64,000 nucleotides of DNA from Thermoflexus sp. (GTDB lineage: Bacteria > Chloroflexota > Anaerolineae > Aggregatilineales > Aggregatilineaceae). Positions 39,174 through 47,553 of the stretch are shown here, piece by piece. Where the stretch lies: positions 124,001-188,000 of the forward strand of contig DYGX01000001.1 of assembly GCA_020724465.1 (NCBI GenBank), given 5' to 3'. The position numbers were made by a program, and so were the translations under genes. The notes under the pieces are model-generated. The model did no database searches and was not told the origin of the DNA. It saw nothing but the letters and a program-made list of their open reading frames with translations. How positions within the stretch are numbered: position 1 is the first letter of the stretch; each line of letters starts with the position of its first letter.

Positions 39174-40448
39174 ATGAAGCTGAACAGCTTGATTGAAGCG
39201 TCCTACCAGACCTTTAAAGAGCGGGCGCGCGACGCGCGCGTAGTCCTGCTGCACCCCCACAGCCGCTACCGTTCGGTGCTGGTCGCGCAATTGATGAACG
39301 ATCCCGATACGCGTGTCTTCTATTACGCCATGGGACCGGATGACGTCAACGTGCGCGCGTTTCTATCCAGCATCACGCACGATCTGGCGAATCAGCACCC
39401 GACCTTTGGGCGCCACCTCAACCAGATCCATTTTGAGACGCAGGCAAGCAACGACGCTCTGCTTGAGGCATTCGTCGCCGATGTGGCGGAGCTGAGCGAC
39501 GAGCCGTTCCTGTTCATCTTCGATGAGTACGACCGCACCGACAGCGCAGACGACATTCAGGCGTTCGTCGAGCAGGCGATCCTGCGCTTGCCCCCCACCA
39601 CACAGCTTGTCATCAACAGCCGCACCCTGCCGCGGCTCCCCTGGGTGTCTCTGATTGCCCAGCACAAAGCGGTCATTCTGCTGGATGATCAGATCGTCTC
39701 CAGCGATTTCTACGGCATGCGCACAGAAGACAGCGAGACAAAGCTCGAAGTGTTCGCCCTCGGGCCTGGCTATGTCCTGCTGAATGGCGAACCGGTCGAG
39801 ACCTGGGAAGGACACCTGCCGCGCCTGCTGTTCTTCTTCGCGCTGGACCGCCCGGTTGTCACCCGTTCCGAGATTTGCCAGGCGTTCTGGCCGGACCTCG
39901 ACAACGATCAGGCCGTCAACGTCTTTCATGTGACCAAGCGCCGCCTGCACAAGGCGCTGGACTTCGACGTGCTGGTCCACGAGGACGGCTACTATCGCGT
40001 CAATCCAGCCGTGTCGATCTACTACGACATCATGGCTTTTGTCGGCGCGCTGGTCCAGGCCCGCGCGCCAGAGACCGTGGACAAAGCCGCCAAGTGGCAG
40101 GAGGCGATCGATCTGTATCGCGGCCCGTTCTTGCAGGGGCACAACGACAAGTGGATCGTGGAGCGCCGCCGCAACTACCAGACGGGCTACCTCGAGGCGC
40201 TGAGCGAGATGGCACGCATTCGCCTGGAAGAAGGGCGCCAGGAGAACGCGCTCGGCCTGCTGCTTCGCGCGGTCAGCGAAAACGATCGCTACGAGCCAAT
40301 CCACCGCCAGATCATGCAGCTCTATGCTGACCTGGGTCGCCGCAGTGAAGCCGCCGCGCACTATCAGAAGCTCGTCGACCGGCTGAAAGCAGAAGGCATG
40401 GTTCCGGAGAAAGAAACCCAGGAATTGTACGCCGCCATCATGTCCTGA
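39174..40448 (+). CDS. SARP-like regulator: ATPase-like domain without P-loop, winged helix, BTAD
   Basis: 424 residues. Residues 1-180 align in pattern with the MalT/AfsR-type STAND ATPase core: LFIFDEYDRTD (113-123) looks like Walker B, and VINSRTLPRLPW (146-157) like the sensor strand. The P-loop position is LLHPHSRYRSVLVAQL (25-40), with no GKT/S, so nucleotide binding is probably lost. Residues about 190-275 form a winged-helix DNA-binding domain (RSEICQAFWPDLDNDQAVNVFHVTKRRL, in two parts), and 278-420 a BTAD helical repeat domain. SARP-family proteins activate transcription. Targets are unknown; the nearest genes are tRNA-Arg and two unknowns. The ATG is at 39174. Confidence 0.75.
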   Translation: MKLNSLIEASYQTFKERARDARVVLLHPHSRYRSVLVAQLMNDPDTRVFYYAMGPDDVNVRAFLSSITHDLANQHPTFGRHLNQIHFETQASNDALLEAFVADVAELSDEPFLFIFDEYDRTDSADDIQAFVEQAILRLPPTTQLVINSRTLPRLPWVSLIAQHKAVILLDDQIVSSDFYGMRTEDSETKLEVFALGPGYVLLNGEPVETWEGHLPRLLFFFALDRPVVTRSEICQAFWPDLDNDQAVNVFHVTKRRLHKALDFDVLVHEDGYYRVNPAVSIYYDIMAFVGALVQARAPETVDKAAKWQEAIDLYRGPFLQGHNDKWIVERRRNYQTGYLEALSEMARIRLEEGRQENALGLLLRAVSENDRYEPIHRQIMQLYADLGRRSEAAAHYQKLVDRLKAEGMVPEKETQELYAAIMS

Positions 40449-40473
40449 GTGCGGCGTAGAGCGACAACGAACG

Positions 40474-40497
40474 ACGCCCACCGGATCTGGTGGGCGT
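40474..40497. terminator. Shared terminator between the SARP gene and tRNA-Arg
   Basis: ACGCCCACC (40474-40482) pairs with GGTGGGCGT (40489-40497) over a 6-base loop. GTCGTTTG follows on the plus strand, so the T-run is short. It lies between two converging units. Confidence 0.65.
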
Positions 40498-40509
40498 GTC
40501 GTTTGCCTG

Positions 40510-40583
40510 CGCCCCTGGAGGGATTCGAACCCGCGACCTTCCGCTTAGAAGGCGGCTGCTCTGTCCAGCTGAGCTACAGGGGC
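40510..40583 (-). tRNA. tRNA-Arg (anticodon UCU)
   Basis: The minus strand folds as a cloverleaf: acceptor GCCCCTG/CAGGGGC, D arm GCTC...GAGC, anticodon loop CTTCTAA giving UCU (reads AGA and AGG), and T loop TTCGAAT. The T stem has one mismatch (C-T). The discriminator is G, and CCA is not encoded; the next bases are CAG. AGA and AGG are rare in this GC-rich genome, so it decodes minor codons. Confidence 0.93.
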
Positions 40584-40643
40584 ATCGCGCTGACCATTGT
40601 AAAGAGGCAATCCGGGCGCGTCAAGCGCGACTCGCGCGGTTGC

Positions 40644-41090
40644 TCACTCATCCTCGTCGGAGACAGGCCGCAGCCCTTTGTAGACCGTCGTGCCGGATAG
40701 CGTCCGCAAAATGGTGCGCGGGTCGCGCCCGGTGATCTTGCCCAACTCGACTGGGGTGAGGGGGGTGTTATTATTCGCCAGAAAGACCCGGAACACCGCA
40801 TCGACCAGCGACGTCCGGTGACTGATGAAATCGGGCTGCTGGCTGGCTTCCATCAGCGCGCGCTGCAGCGCGTCGACCCGCGTCACCTCGCCTGTAGCCG
40901 GGTCGATCCAGTCAATTTCCTCGATGTCGCGGTTTGCGGCGAAAAAGTCGCGCTGCGCGGGATCCAGGTGGCTCAATAGATAAACGCGCAGATCCTGGCC
41001 TTCCCGTTCCCACCAGTCGTAATCAATATGAAAGCGCGTCTCAAGGGTCGGCTTTATGCGTTTGCTGGTTGTGCCGGGTGGGACTGCCAC
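40644..41090 (-). CDS. Uncharacterised protein with possible winged-helix C-terminus
   Basis: 148 residues from the GTG at 41090, with GGAAGG six bases upstream. An N-terminal region (TLETRFHIDYDWWEREGQDLR) rich in W, D and E precedes a helical section. A C-terminal segment follows, with TPVELGKITGRDPRTILRTL (about 110-129) that looks like a helix-turn-helix. I do not recognise the family. It follows the 522-residue gene by 24 bases and is probably co-transcribed. Confidence 0.6.
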   Translation of the reverse strand: MAVPPGTTSKRIKPTLETRFHIDYDWWEREGQDLRVYLLSHLDPAQRDFFAANRDIEEIDWIDPATGEVTRVDALQRALMEASQQPDFISHRTSLVDAVFRVFLANNNTPLTPVELGKITGRDPRTILRTLSGTTVYKGLRPVSDEDE

Positions 41091-41114
41091 AGGTCATCCT
41101 TCCCTTGATGCCGG

Positions 41115-42683
41115 CTAACCCAGGCGCCAATACGGACCACCTACGTGCTCAAACTCCGGGTGGGCGACCAGCGCCGCAAAGATCGGCCCCGGCGGGCAGC
41201 GCCGCACCACGTTCACCACGCTGTAGAGCGTCTTGGCGTGCACGGTGCGCTGCGGGCTGAGCCGGGCCAGGGCGCCCATCAGGTGGCGTATCGTCTCGTG
41301 CAGCGGTTCGCGCGGGTTAGCCGGATCCATCCAGATCGAATCAATCGCCTTCAGATCTTCCGCGCCCAGCGCCATCAACTCATCGTACTCCGCGCCGATC
41401 AACCGTTTCTGGCTGTCCAGACGAAGGCGGTTATCATCGCCCACGTAAGCCAGCCGAATCCATTCGGTGCGCGGGCGATAGCCCCGGAAGTTCACCATCA
41501 CGCGCGCCGGATCGTCCGTCCGCTCGACGGTAATGTACGCGCCAACGGGCAGCTTGTGGCGCCGGTAGAAATCGCTCAGCCCGTATACGTAGCGATGCTC
41601 GCGCACGACCCAGCCGTTCATTTCCTCGCCAGTCTGCCCGTCGATCAGAACCACCAGCACACGCGGCGCTTCGTAGGCTGTGGGGAACAACTGGCGAAGC
41701 TGCGAGTTCAGCGGCAATGTCCCGGCGCGGCGGTGCGGGAAATTCAGGCTGATCGTCACCGGCCCGTCGGTTTTGGGCGGCGTGCGCAGATTTGACAGCT
41801 CATCGTCGATCTCTTGCTCGAGCGCGAGCAGCTCATCGGTCAGCAGGCTGCGATCGTAATCGATCGGCACATAGCGCAGATGCTGCGGGACGGTTGTAAC
41901 ACCTTCCGGTTCCAGCTCTTTGAGGAACCACAGCACCTGGCCCGCCGGACCAACCTCGTCGAATCGCTCGTCGTGGAACAGCGCGTAATCCAGCGAGAAA
42001 GCCTGCAGCCGGGGATTGACTTCCGCGGGCAGGTCCAGCTCGCGCATAATCTCCGCCGTTGCCAGCGGGCCGCCGTTGTGCACCACCAGCACGGCCTCGG
42101 CCAGGTTCCGATTCGCCAGGCCAACATCCACCAGCAGCGAGCGCAGGAACCAGCGCCCCGCGAAATAGACGGCGTCTTCCTCTTGTTCCAGGCGCTGCTC
42201 CAGCAGATACGCGATATCGTCGCCGTACTGCTCGAACAACGTATCAACATCGACGGACGGCACCGCCAGGTCGGTTGGCGCGTCGATATTCAGAGCGTGC
42301 GGCGTCTGGAGCGCGCTGGCGAATTCGCGCACCTTGCCCGGCGCGAACTGCACTTTCAGCACGGTGAATTCGCCGTGCTCCGGATTGTAGCCGGGCCGCT
42401 CTGCGATCACCTCACCGTGCCGGTAATTCAACGCCGGGAAAACGAGGACCTGGCCCACCGAGTACGTGTTGCGCGGCTGGTAGATCGCGCCGCGCTCGAT
42501 CTGCCGGCGCAACTGCTGAATCTCTTGTTCAACGCGGTGCTGGATCAACCGCCGCGCGATCTCGCGGCTCGATAGAGGCTTCTCTTCCTCGAGGAAGAGA
42601 TTGAACACGAACTCGATGTCACTGTCCGTGATCGAGAAACTCTCGGTCCAGTACTGCTCGGAATCGACTTGATAGAGCTGCAA
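41115..42683 (-). CDS. Large uncharacterised protein with N- and C-terminal winged-helix-like segments
   Basis: 522 residues. Near the N-terminus (about 17-55) DIEFVFNLFLEEEKPLSSRE reads like a HARE/winged-helix (a hydrophobic helix, then LS-REIARRLI). The middle holds a beta-rich GQVLVFPALNYRHGEVIAER, then helical and beta regions without catalytic motifs. The last about 45 residues (TLYSVVNVVRRCPPGPIF, then EHVGGPYWRLG) again look like a winged helix. No transmembrane segment is seen. The ATG at 42683 has AAGGAAAG upstream. The pair with the 148-residue gene may be a DNA-associated module; I cannot assign a function. Confidence 0.62.
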   Translation of the reverse strand: MQLYQVDSEQYWTESFSITDSDIEFVFNLFLEEEKPLSSREIARRLIQHRVEQEIQQLRRQIERGAIYQPRNTYSVGQVLVFPALNYRHGEVIAERPGYNPEHGEFTVLKVQFAPGKVREFASALQTPHALNIDAPTDLAVPSVDVDTLFEQYGDDIAYLLEQRLEQEEDAVYFAGRWFLRSLLVDVGLANRNLAEAVLVVHNGGPLATAEIMRELDLPAEVNPRLQAFSLDYALFHDERFDEVGPAGQVLWFLKELEPEGVTTVPQHLRYVPIDYDRSLLTDELLALEQEIDDELSNLRTPPKTDGPVTISLNFPHRRAGTLPLNSQLRQLFPTAYEAPRVLVVLIDGQTGEEMNGWVVREHRYVYGLSDFYRRHKLPVGAYITVERTDDPARVMVNFRGYRPRTEWIRLAYVGDDNRLRLDSQKRLIGAEYDELMALGAEDLKAIDSIWMDPANPREPLHETIRHLMGALARLSPQRTVHAKTLYSVVNVVRRCPPGPIFAALVAHPEFEHVGGPYWRLG

Positions 42684-42760
42684 AGTCTTTCCTTAGCACA
42701 CTAGTCGCGGTTGATAGGACGCGGCAGAGTCGCGGTTTGCCAGGCAATCGGCAGAGGTCA

Positions 42761-42789
42761 ATTATATGCAAGCGTTGAGGAAGTGGCAA
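42761..42789 (-). promoter_or_regulatory. Promoter of the 41115/40644 gene pair
   Basis: Minus strand: TTGCCA (42789-42784, 5/6), a 17-base spacer and a perfect TATAAT (42766-42761), 78 bases before the ATG at 42683. Confidence 0.82.
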
Positions 42790-42853
42790 GGTTAAAGCGT
42801 GCGCCCGCACAAAGACGCGGGGTCAATTCTGCCTGCCCGCCGACCGCCCGGAT

Positions 42854-42862
42854 TGGTATAAT
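42854..42862 (+). promoter_or_regulatory. Extended -10 promoter of acnA
   Basis: TGGTATAAT is a full extended -10 (TGn plus TATAAT, 42857-42862). The -35 region is poor, as is common with an extended -10. Transcription would start near 42869, about 70 bases before the ATG. Confidence 0.7.
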
Positions 42863-42938
42863 ATTCATATTGTTTAAAACCAGAACCCTGAGACCCCACC
42901 ATCTTCCGCCCCGCATCGCGCGGACAGAAAGGAGTATA

Positions 42939-45695
42939 ATGAGCAAGCAGACTCCCCGAGACACGTTTGGAGCACGCGCTGCGTTCACCGGGCCGGACGG
43001 CCGTCGCTATCACTATTACCGTCTGGCCGCTCTCGAAGAACAGGGCATCGGCCAGATCTCGCGCCTGCCGTTTTCGATCAAAACCATGCTCGAGTCCGCT
43101 CTGCGCAACAACAACGGCTTCGAGATCACCGATGACGACGTGGTGCGGCTGGCGCAGTGGTCACCCACGATAGACAAGCCGCAGGAGATCCCCTTCAAGC
43201 CGGCGCGCGTCATCCTGCAGGACTTTACCGGCGTCCCCTCGCTGGTTGATCTGGCGGCGCTGCGCTCGGCCATGAAGCGCATGGGTGGCGACCCAAGCCA
43301 GATCCAGCCGTCGATCCCGGTCGACCTGGTGATCGACCACTCGGTGCAGGTCGATGTCTTCGGATCGGCGGCTGCGCTGATGATCAACGCGGAGCGCGAG
43401 TTCGAGCGCAACCGCGAGCGTTACGAGTTCCTGCGCTGGGGGCAGAGCGCGTTCAAGAACTTCCGGGTCGTGCCGCCGGCAACGGGGATCGTCCATCAGG
43501 TCAATCTGGAATTCCTGGCGCGCGGTGTTTTCGTCGACGAGGAAGACGGCGAGGCGGTCGTCTACCCCGACAGCCTGGTCGGGACCGATTCGCACACCAC
43601 GATGATCAACGGTCTGGGAATCCTCGGCTGGGGCGTCGGCGGGATCGAAGCCGAAGCCGTCATGCTCGGCCAGCCGATTTACATGTTGATGCCTGAGGTG
43701 ATCGGGTTCAAGCTGACCGGTCGCCTGCCGGAAGGCGCGACCGCGACCGATCTGGTGCTCGTCGTAACCGAAATGCTGCGCAAGAAGGGCGTTGTCGGCA
43801 AGTTCGTCGAGTTCTACGGCGAAGGGCTGAGCACGCTTGGGCTGGCCGACCGGGCAACCATCGGCAACATGGCGCCGGAGTACGGCGCGACGATCGGCTT
43901 CTTCCCGATGGATGCCGAGTCGCTGCGCTATCTTCGCTACACCGGGCGCGATCCCCAACTCGTCGATCTGGTCGAGCAGTACACCAAGCTGCAGGGCATG
44001 TTCCGCACCGACGACACCCCGGATCCGCTCTTCACCGACACGCTGGAGCTGGATATGAGCACGGTCAAGCCCAGCGTAGCCGGGCCGAAGCGCCCGCAGG
44101 ACCGCATTGACCTGGAGAACGTCAAGCGTGCTTTCGAGGCCGCCCTGACGGCGCCCACCAGCGAGCGAGGCTACGCGCTGGATAAGCGGCAGCTCAAACG
44201 CCGCGCCACGATTGAGCTGGGGCGCAACGGCCATCGCGAGAACGTCGAACTATCTCACGGCTCGGTCGCGATTGCAGCCATCACAAGCTGCACGAACACA
44301 TCGAACCCGTCGGTGATGGTCGCCGCGGGCCTGCTGGCGAAGAAGGCCGTCGAGAAGGGCCTGAAGGTCCCGCCCTACGTCAAGACCAGCCTGGCGCCCG
44401 GATCAAAGGTCGTGACCACTTATCTGACCGAAGCCGGCCTGCTGCCCTATCTGGAAGCGCTGGGGTTCTACGTGGTAGGCTATGGCTGCACCACCTGCAT
44501 TGGCAACAGCGGCCCGCTGCCCGAGGCTATCGCCCAGGCCATCGAGGAATACGATCTCGTCGCGGCCAGTGTCCTGAGCGGCAACCGCAACTTCGAAGGG
44601 CGCATCAACCCGCACCTGCAGGCGAACTACCTGGCTTCGCCGCCGCTCGTGGTCGCCTACGCGCTTGCCGGCACAGTCGACATCGACCTGGTCAACGAGC
44701 CGCTCGGTTACGATCGCGACGGCAACCCCGTCTACCTGCGCGACATCTGGCCCAGCCAGCGCGAAATCGCCGATACAATTGCCGAGGCGCTCAGGCCGGA
44801 GATGTTCCGCGAGCAGTACAGCAACGTCTACGACGGCAACGAAATGTGGAACGCCATTCCCGTCAGCGGCAGTGAAGTATACGACTGGAATCCGGAGTCC
44901 ACGTATATCCAGGAACCGCCGTTTTTCATCAATATGCCGCTGGAAGCCGAGCCGCCACGCTCGATCTCGGGCGCGCGGGTGCTGATCATGCTCGGCGACT
45001 CGGTCACCACCGACCACATCTCGCCCGCCGGATCGATCGCGCTCAACAGCCCGGCCGCCCGCTATCTGATGGAGCGCGGCGTCGAACCGCGCGACTTCAA
45101 CTCGTACGGCGCGCGACGCGGCAACGATCAGGTGATGGTGCGGGGCACCTTCGCCAATATCCGCATCAAGAATCTGCTGCTGCCCGGCACCGAAGGCGGC
45201 GTGACGATCCACCTGCCCAGCGGCGAGCAGATGAGTGTGTTCGACGCCGCCGAGCGCTACAAAGCCGAGGGCACGCCGCTGATCGTGATCGCGGGCAAAG
45301 AATATGGCACGGGCAGCTCGCGCGACTGGGCGGCCAAAGGCCCGCTGCTGCTCGGCGTGCGCGCGGTGATCGCCGAGAGCTTCGAGCGTATTCACCGCAG
45401 CAACCTGATCGGCATGGGTATTCTGCCGCTGCAGTTCCGCCCCGGCGAGACACCCCGCGAGCTGGGACTGACCGGCCGCGAGGTCTACGACATCGAGTTG
45501 GGTGAGGACCTGCGGCCCGGCCAGACGCTGACCGTGCGCGCCACCGCGCCAGATGGCACGGTGAAAACCTTCCAGGTCATTTCGCGGCTGGACACGCTCG
45601 TCGAGGTCAGCTACTACCGCAACGGCGGCATCTTGCACGCCGTGCTGCGCAATCTGCTGAAAGCGTCGGTCGGCGGAGAGCAGCCCGCGCACTGA
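42939..45695 (+). CDS. acnA: Aconitate hydratase A
   Basis: 918 residues, typical for AcnA. Cluster cysteines are C451 (SCTNTSN), C517 and C520 ([11 protein letters not shown]), which bind the 4Fe-4S centre. Other family landmarks are VIDHSVQVD near the start, GTDSHTTM, and the swivel domain with [10 protein letters not shown]-like [15 protein letters not shown] and RSNLIGMG. It interconverts citrate and isocitrate in the TCA cycle; when iron is short the protein can bind mRNA in some bacteria. The ATG at 42939 has AAAGGAG five bases upstream. It has its own promoter and terminator. Confidence 0.97.
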   Translation: MSKQTPRDTFGARAAFTGPDGRRYHYYRLAALEEQGIGQISRLPFSIKTMLESALRNNNGFEITDDDVVRLAQWSPTIDKPQEIPFKPARVILQDFTGVPSLVDLAALRSAMKRMGGDPSQIQPSIPVDLVIDHSVQVDVFGSAAALMINAEREFERNRERYEFLRWGQSAFKNFRVVPPATGIVHQVNLEFLARGVFVDEEDGEAVVYPDSLVGTDSHTTMINGLGILGWGVGGIEAEAVMLGQPIYMLMPEVIGFKLTGRLPEGATATDLVLVVTEMLRKKGVVGKFVEFYGEGLSTLGLADRATIGNMAPEYGATIGFFPMDAESLRYLRYTGRDPQLVDLVEQYTKLQGMFRTDDTPDPLFTDTLELDMSTVKPSVAGPKRPQDRIDLENVKRAFEAALTAPTSERGYALDKRQLKRRATIELGRNGHRENVELSHGSVAIAAITSCTNTSNPSVMVAAGLLAKKAVEKGLKVPPYVKTSLAPGSKVVTTYLTEAGLLPYLEALGFYVVGYGCTTCIGNSGPLPEAIAQAIEEYDLVAASVLSGNRNFEGRINPHLQANYLASPPLVVAYALAGTVDIDLVNEPLGYDRDGNPVYLRDIWPSQREIADTIAEALRPEMFREQYSNVYDGNEMWNAIPVSGSEVYDWNPESTYIQEPPFFINMPLEAEPPRSISGARVLIMLGDSVTTDHISPAGSIALNSPAARYLMERGVEPRDFNSYGARRGNDQVMVRGTFANIRIKNLLLPGTEGGVTIHLPSGEQMSVFDAAERYKAEGTPLIVIAGKEYGTGSSRDWAAKGPLLLGVRAVIAESFERIHRSNLIGMGILPLQFRPGETPRELGLTGREVYDIELGEDLRPGQTLTVRATAPDGTVKTFQVISRLDTLVEVSYYRNGGILHAVLRNLLKASVGGEQPAH

Positions 45696-45717
45696 TCGCT
45701 GCTGCAATCACACAGCC

Positions 45718-45760
45718 AACAGAGAGCAGCCTCCAAAGCAGGGGGCGCTCTCTGTTTTGT
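45718..45760 (+). terminator. acnA terminator
   Basis: AACAGAGAGC (45718-45727) pairs with GCTCTCTGTT (45747-45756), with a 19-base loop region, and runs into TTTTGTT. Confidence 0.75.
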
Positions 45761-45882
45761 TCCCAGGGCCGGCCACCGCACCGGTGGGCGTTGCTGCGCG
45801 AAAAATGGAATCGAGTAAGATAATAAGCGGAAGCGGCGCCCTGAGGCGCTCGCGATCGGTCGCACACGCAAGCGAGGAATTC

Positions 45883-46812
45883 ATGGCCCGGATTGTTGTC
45901 GTTGGCAGCGCTAATGTCGATCTGGTGGCTCAGACGCCGCACTTGCCGGAGCCGGGGGAGACGGTTCTGGGCAGTGGGTTCATGACGGCTATGGGCGGCA
46001 AAGGCGCCAACCAGGCTGTTGGAGCAGCCCGGCTTGGAGCAGCAGTGACCTTCGTCGCGCGGGTGGGCGACGATGCCTTCGGCCAGCAGTGCCTGGCCGC
46101 CTACGCGAGGGAAGGGATCGACACCCGGTATGTCAACATCACGCCGGAGACACCGACCGGAATCGCTCTGATCGCCGTCGCCGCCGATGGCGAGAACACG
46201 ATTATCGTCGCATCGGGCGCCAACATGACTCTGACGCCGGACGACGTGGCGCAAGCCGAGCCGGCCTTCCAGGGCGCGGATGTGTTGGTGTTGCAGCTTG
46301 AGGTCCCGCTGGAGACGTCAATCGCAGCGGCGCGGCTGGCGCACAGGCACAATCTGCGCGTGGTGCTGAACCCGGCGCCCGCCCAGCGCCTGCCAGACGA
46401 GTTGCTGCGCGAAATTGACATCATTACGCCCAACCGGATCGAGCTGGCACAGATGATGCGCCTGTCTGAAGCTGAAGTCCAGGCGCTGCCAGACGCTGAG
46501 CTGGCGCACACGGCGCTCAAGCTGGGACCTCCCGCCGTGGTGATCACGCTGGGCGCCGAAGGCGCGCTCGTCGCGGACTCCGGCGGCTGGATACGTGTGC
46601 CCGCGTTCGAGGTGCGCGCGGTCGACACGACGGCGGCCGGGGATGCGTTCAACGCCGGGCTGGCAGTGGCTCTGGCGCGCGGCGCTGATCTGGTCGACGC
46701 TGTGCGCTATGCCAATGCATGTGGTGCCCTGGCAGCCACCAAGCTCGGCGCCCAACCATCCCTGCCAACCGGGGCCGAAGTCGAGCGGCTGCTGCACACT
46801 GTCGGTGAATAG
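45883..46812 (+). CDS. rbsK: Ribokinase / PfkB-family sugar kinase
   Basis: 309 residues from the ATG at 45883 (GAGGA upstream). The N-terminus VVVGSANVDLVAQTPHLPEP and the GGKGANQAVGAARLGA signature (about 36-51) are those of ribokinase. The C-terminal PfkB signature is DTTAAGDAFNAGLAVAL, with the catalytic Asp. It phosphorylates ribose or a related sugar at O5; nothing else in the window uses ribose, and the ribose transporter is absent, so specificity is inferred from the family. A response regulator follows 15 bases later. Confidence 0.88.
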   Translation: MARIVVVGSANVDLVAQTPHLPEPGETVLGSGFMTAMGGKGANQAVGAARLGAAVTFVARVGDDAFGQQCLAAYAREGIDTRYVNITPETPTGIALIAVAADGENTIIVASGANMTLTPDDVAQAEPAFQGADVLVLQLEVPLETSIAAARLAHRHNLRVVLNPAPAQRLPDELLREIDIITPNRIELAQMMRLSEAEVQALPDAELAHTALKLGPPAVVITLGAEGALVADSGGWIRVPAFEVRAVDTTAAGDAFNAGLAVALARGADLVDAVRYANACGALAATKLGAQPSLPTGAEVERLLHTVGE

Positions 46813-46827
46813 GGTAGGGGGATAGCC

Positions 46828-47526
46828 ATGCCTGCCAAAGTCCTGATCGTTGACGATGAGATCGCCATCCGTGACGCACTGGGGCGCAAGCTCCAGCGAG
46901 AAGGCTTTCATGTCACCCTGGCCGGCAGCGGGCTGGAAGGGCTGCGCGCGTTCCACGCCGAGCGCCCCGATCTGGTCGTTCTCGACATCGTTATGCCCGA
47001 GATGGATGGGCTGACCGTCTGCCAGCGCATTCGCGAGATCGCCGAGACGCCGGTGATGATGCTCTCCGCGCAGGCGATCACCGAGAACGACATTGTCGAA
47101 GGATTAAACGCCGGCGCTGACGAATACCTGGTCAAGCCCATCCGGCTCAACGAGTTTGTGGCGCGGGTCCAGGCACTGCTGCGCCGTGCGCAGATGACCG
47201 CCACCGAGGCGGAAACGGGCTATAACGATGGCTATCTCTGCATCGATCTGCAGCGCCGGCACGTGTTTGTCGACAACCAGAAGGTCCACCTGACGCCGAC
47301 GGAGTTCAAGCTCTTGGTAGTACTCCATGAAAACGCGGGGCGTGTTGTGCCCCAGCGCGAACTGCTGGAGCAGGTTTGGGGGCCGGAATATGCCGATGAC
47401 GTCTATTACCCGCGTGTGTATATCAGCCAGCTTCGTCGCAAAATCGAACCCGACCCGGCCAATCCGATCTATATCCTGACGGAACACCGGGTTGGCTACC
47501 GGTTCGAAAAGCAGCCTAACATCTAG
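46828..47526 (+). CDS. OmpR/PhoB-family response regulator
   Basis: 232 residues. The receiver domain (4-115) has the acid pocket D9, D10, E11, the phospho-acceptor D53 (LDIVMP), S81 and K102. The C-terminal winged helix (about 130-228) has LTPTEFKLLVVLHENAGRVV and YISQLRRKIEPDP. The start ATG at 46828 has GGGGGAT upstream. It is followed 27 bases later by its probable partner kinase. Confidence 0.93.
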   Translation: MPAKVLIVDDEIAIRDALGRKLQREGFHVTLAGSGLEGLRAFHAERPDLVVLDIVMPEMDGLTVCQRIREIAETPVMMLSAQAITENDIVEGLNAGADEYLVKPIRLNEFVARVQALLRRAQMTATEAETGYNDGYLCIDLQRRHVFVDNQKVHLTPTEFKLLVVLHENAGRVVPQRELLEQVWGPEYADDVYYPRVYISQLRRKIEPDPANPIYILTEHRVGYRFEKQPNI

Positions 47527-47553
47527 GCTCAGCGCTGGCGCCCGCGCCTGTCC

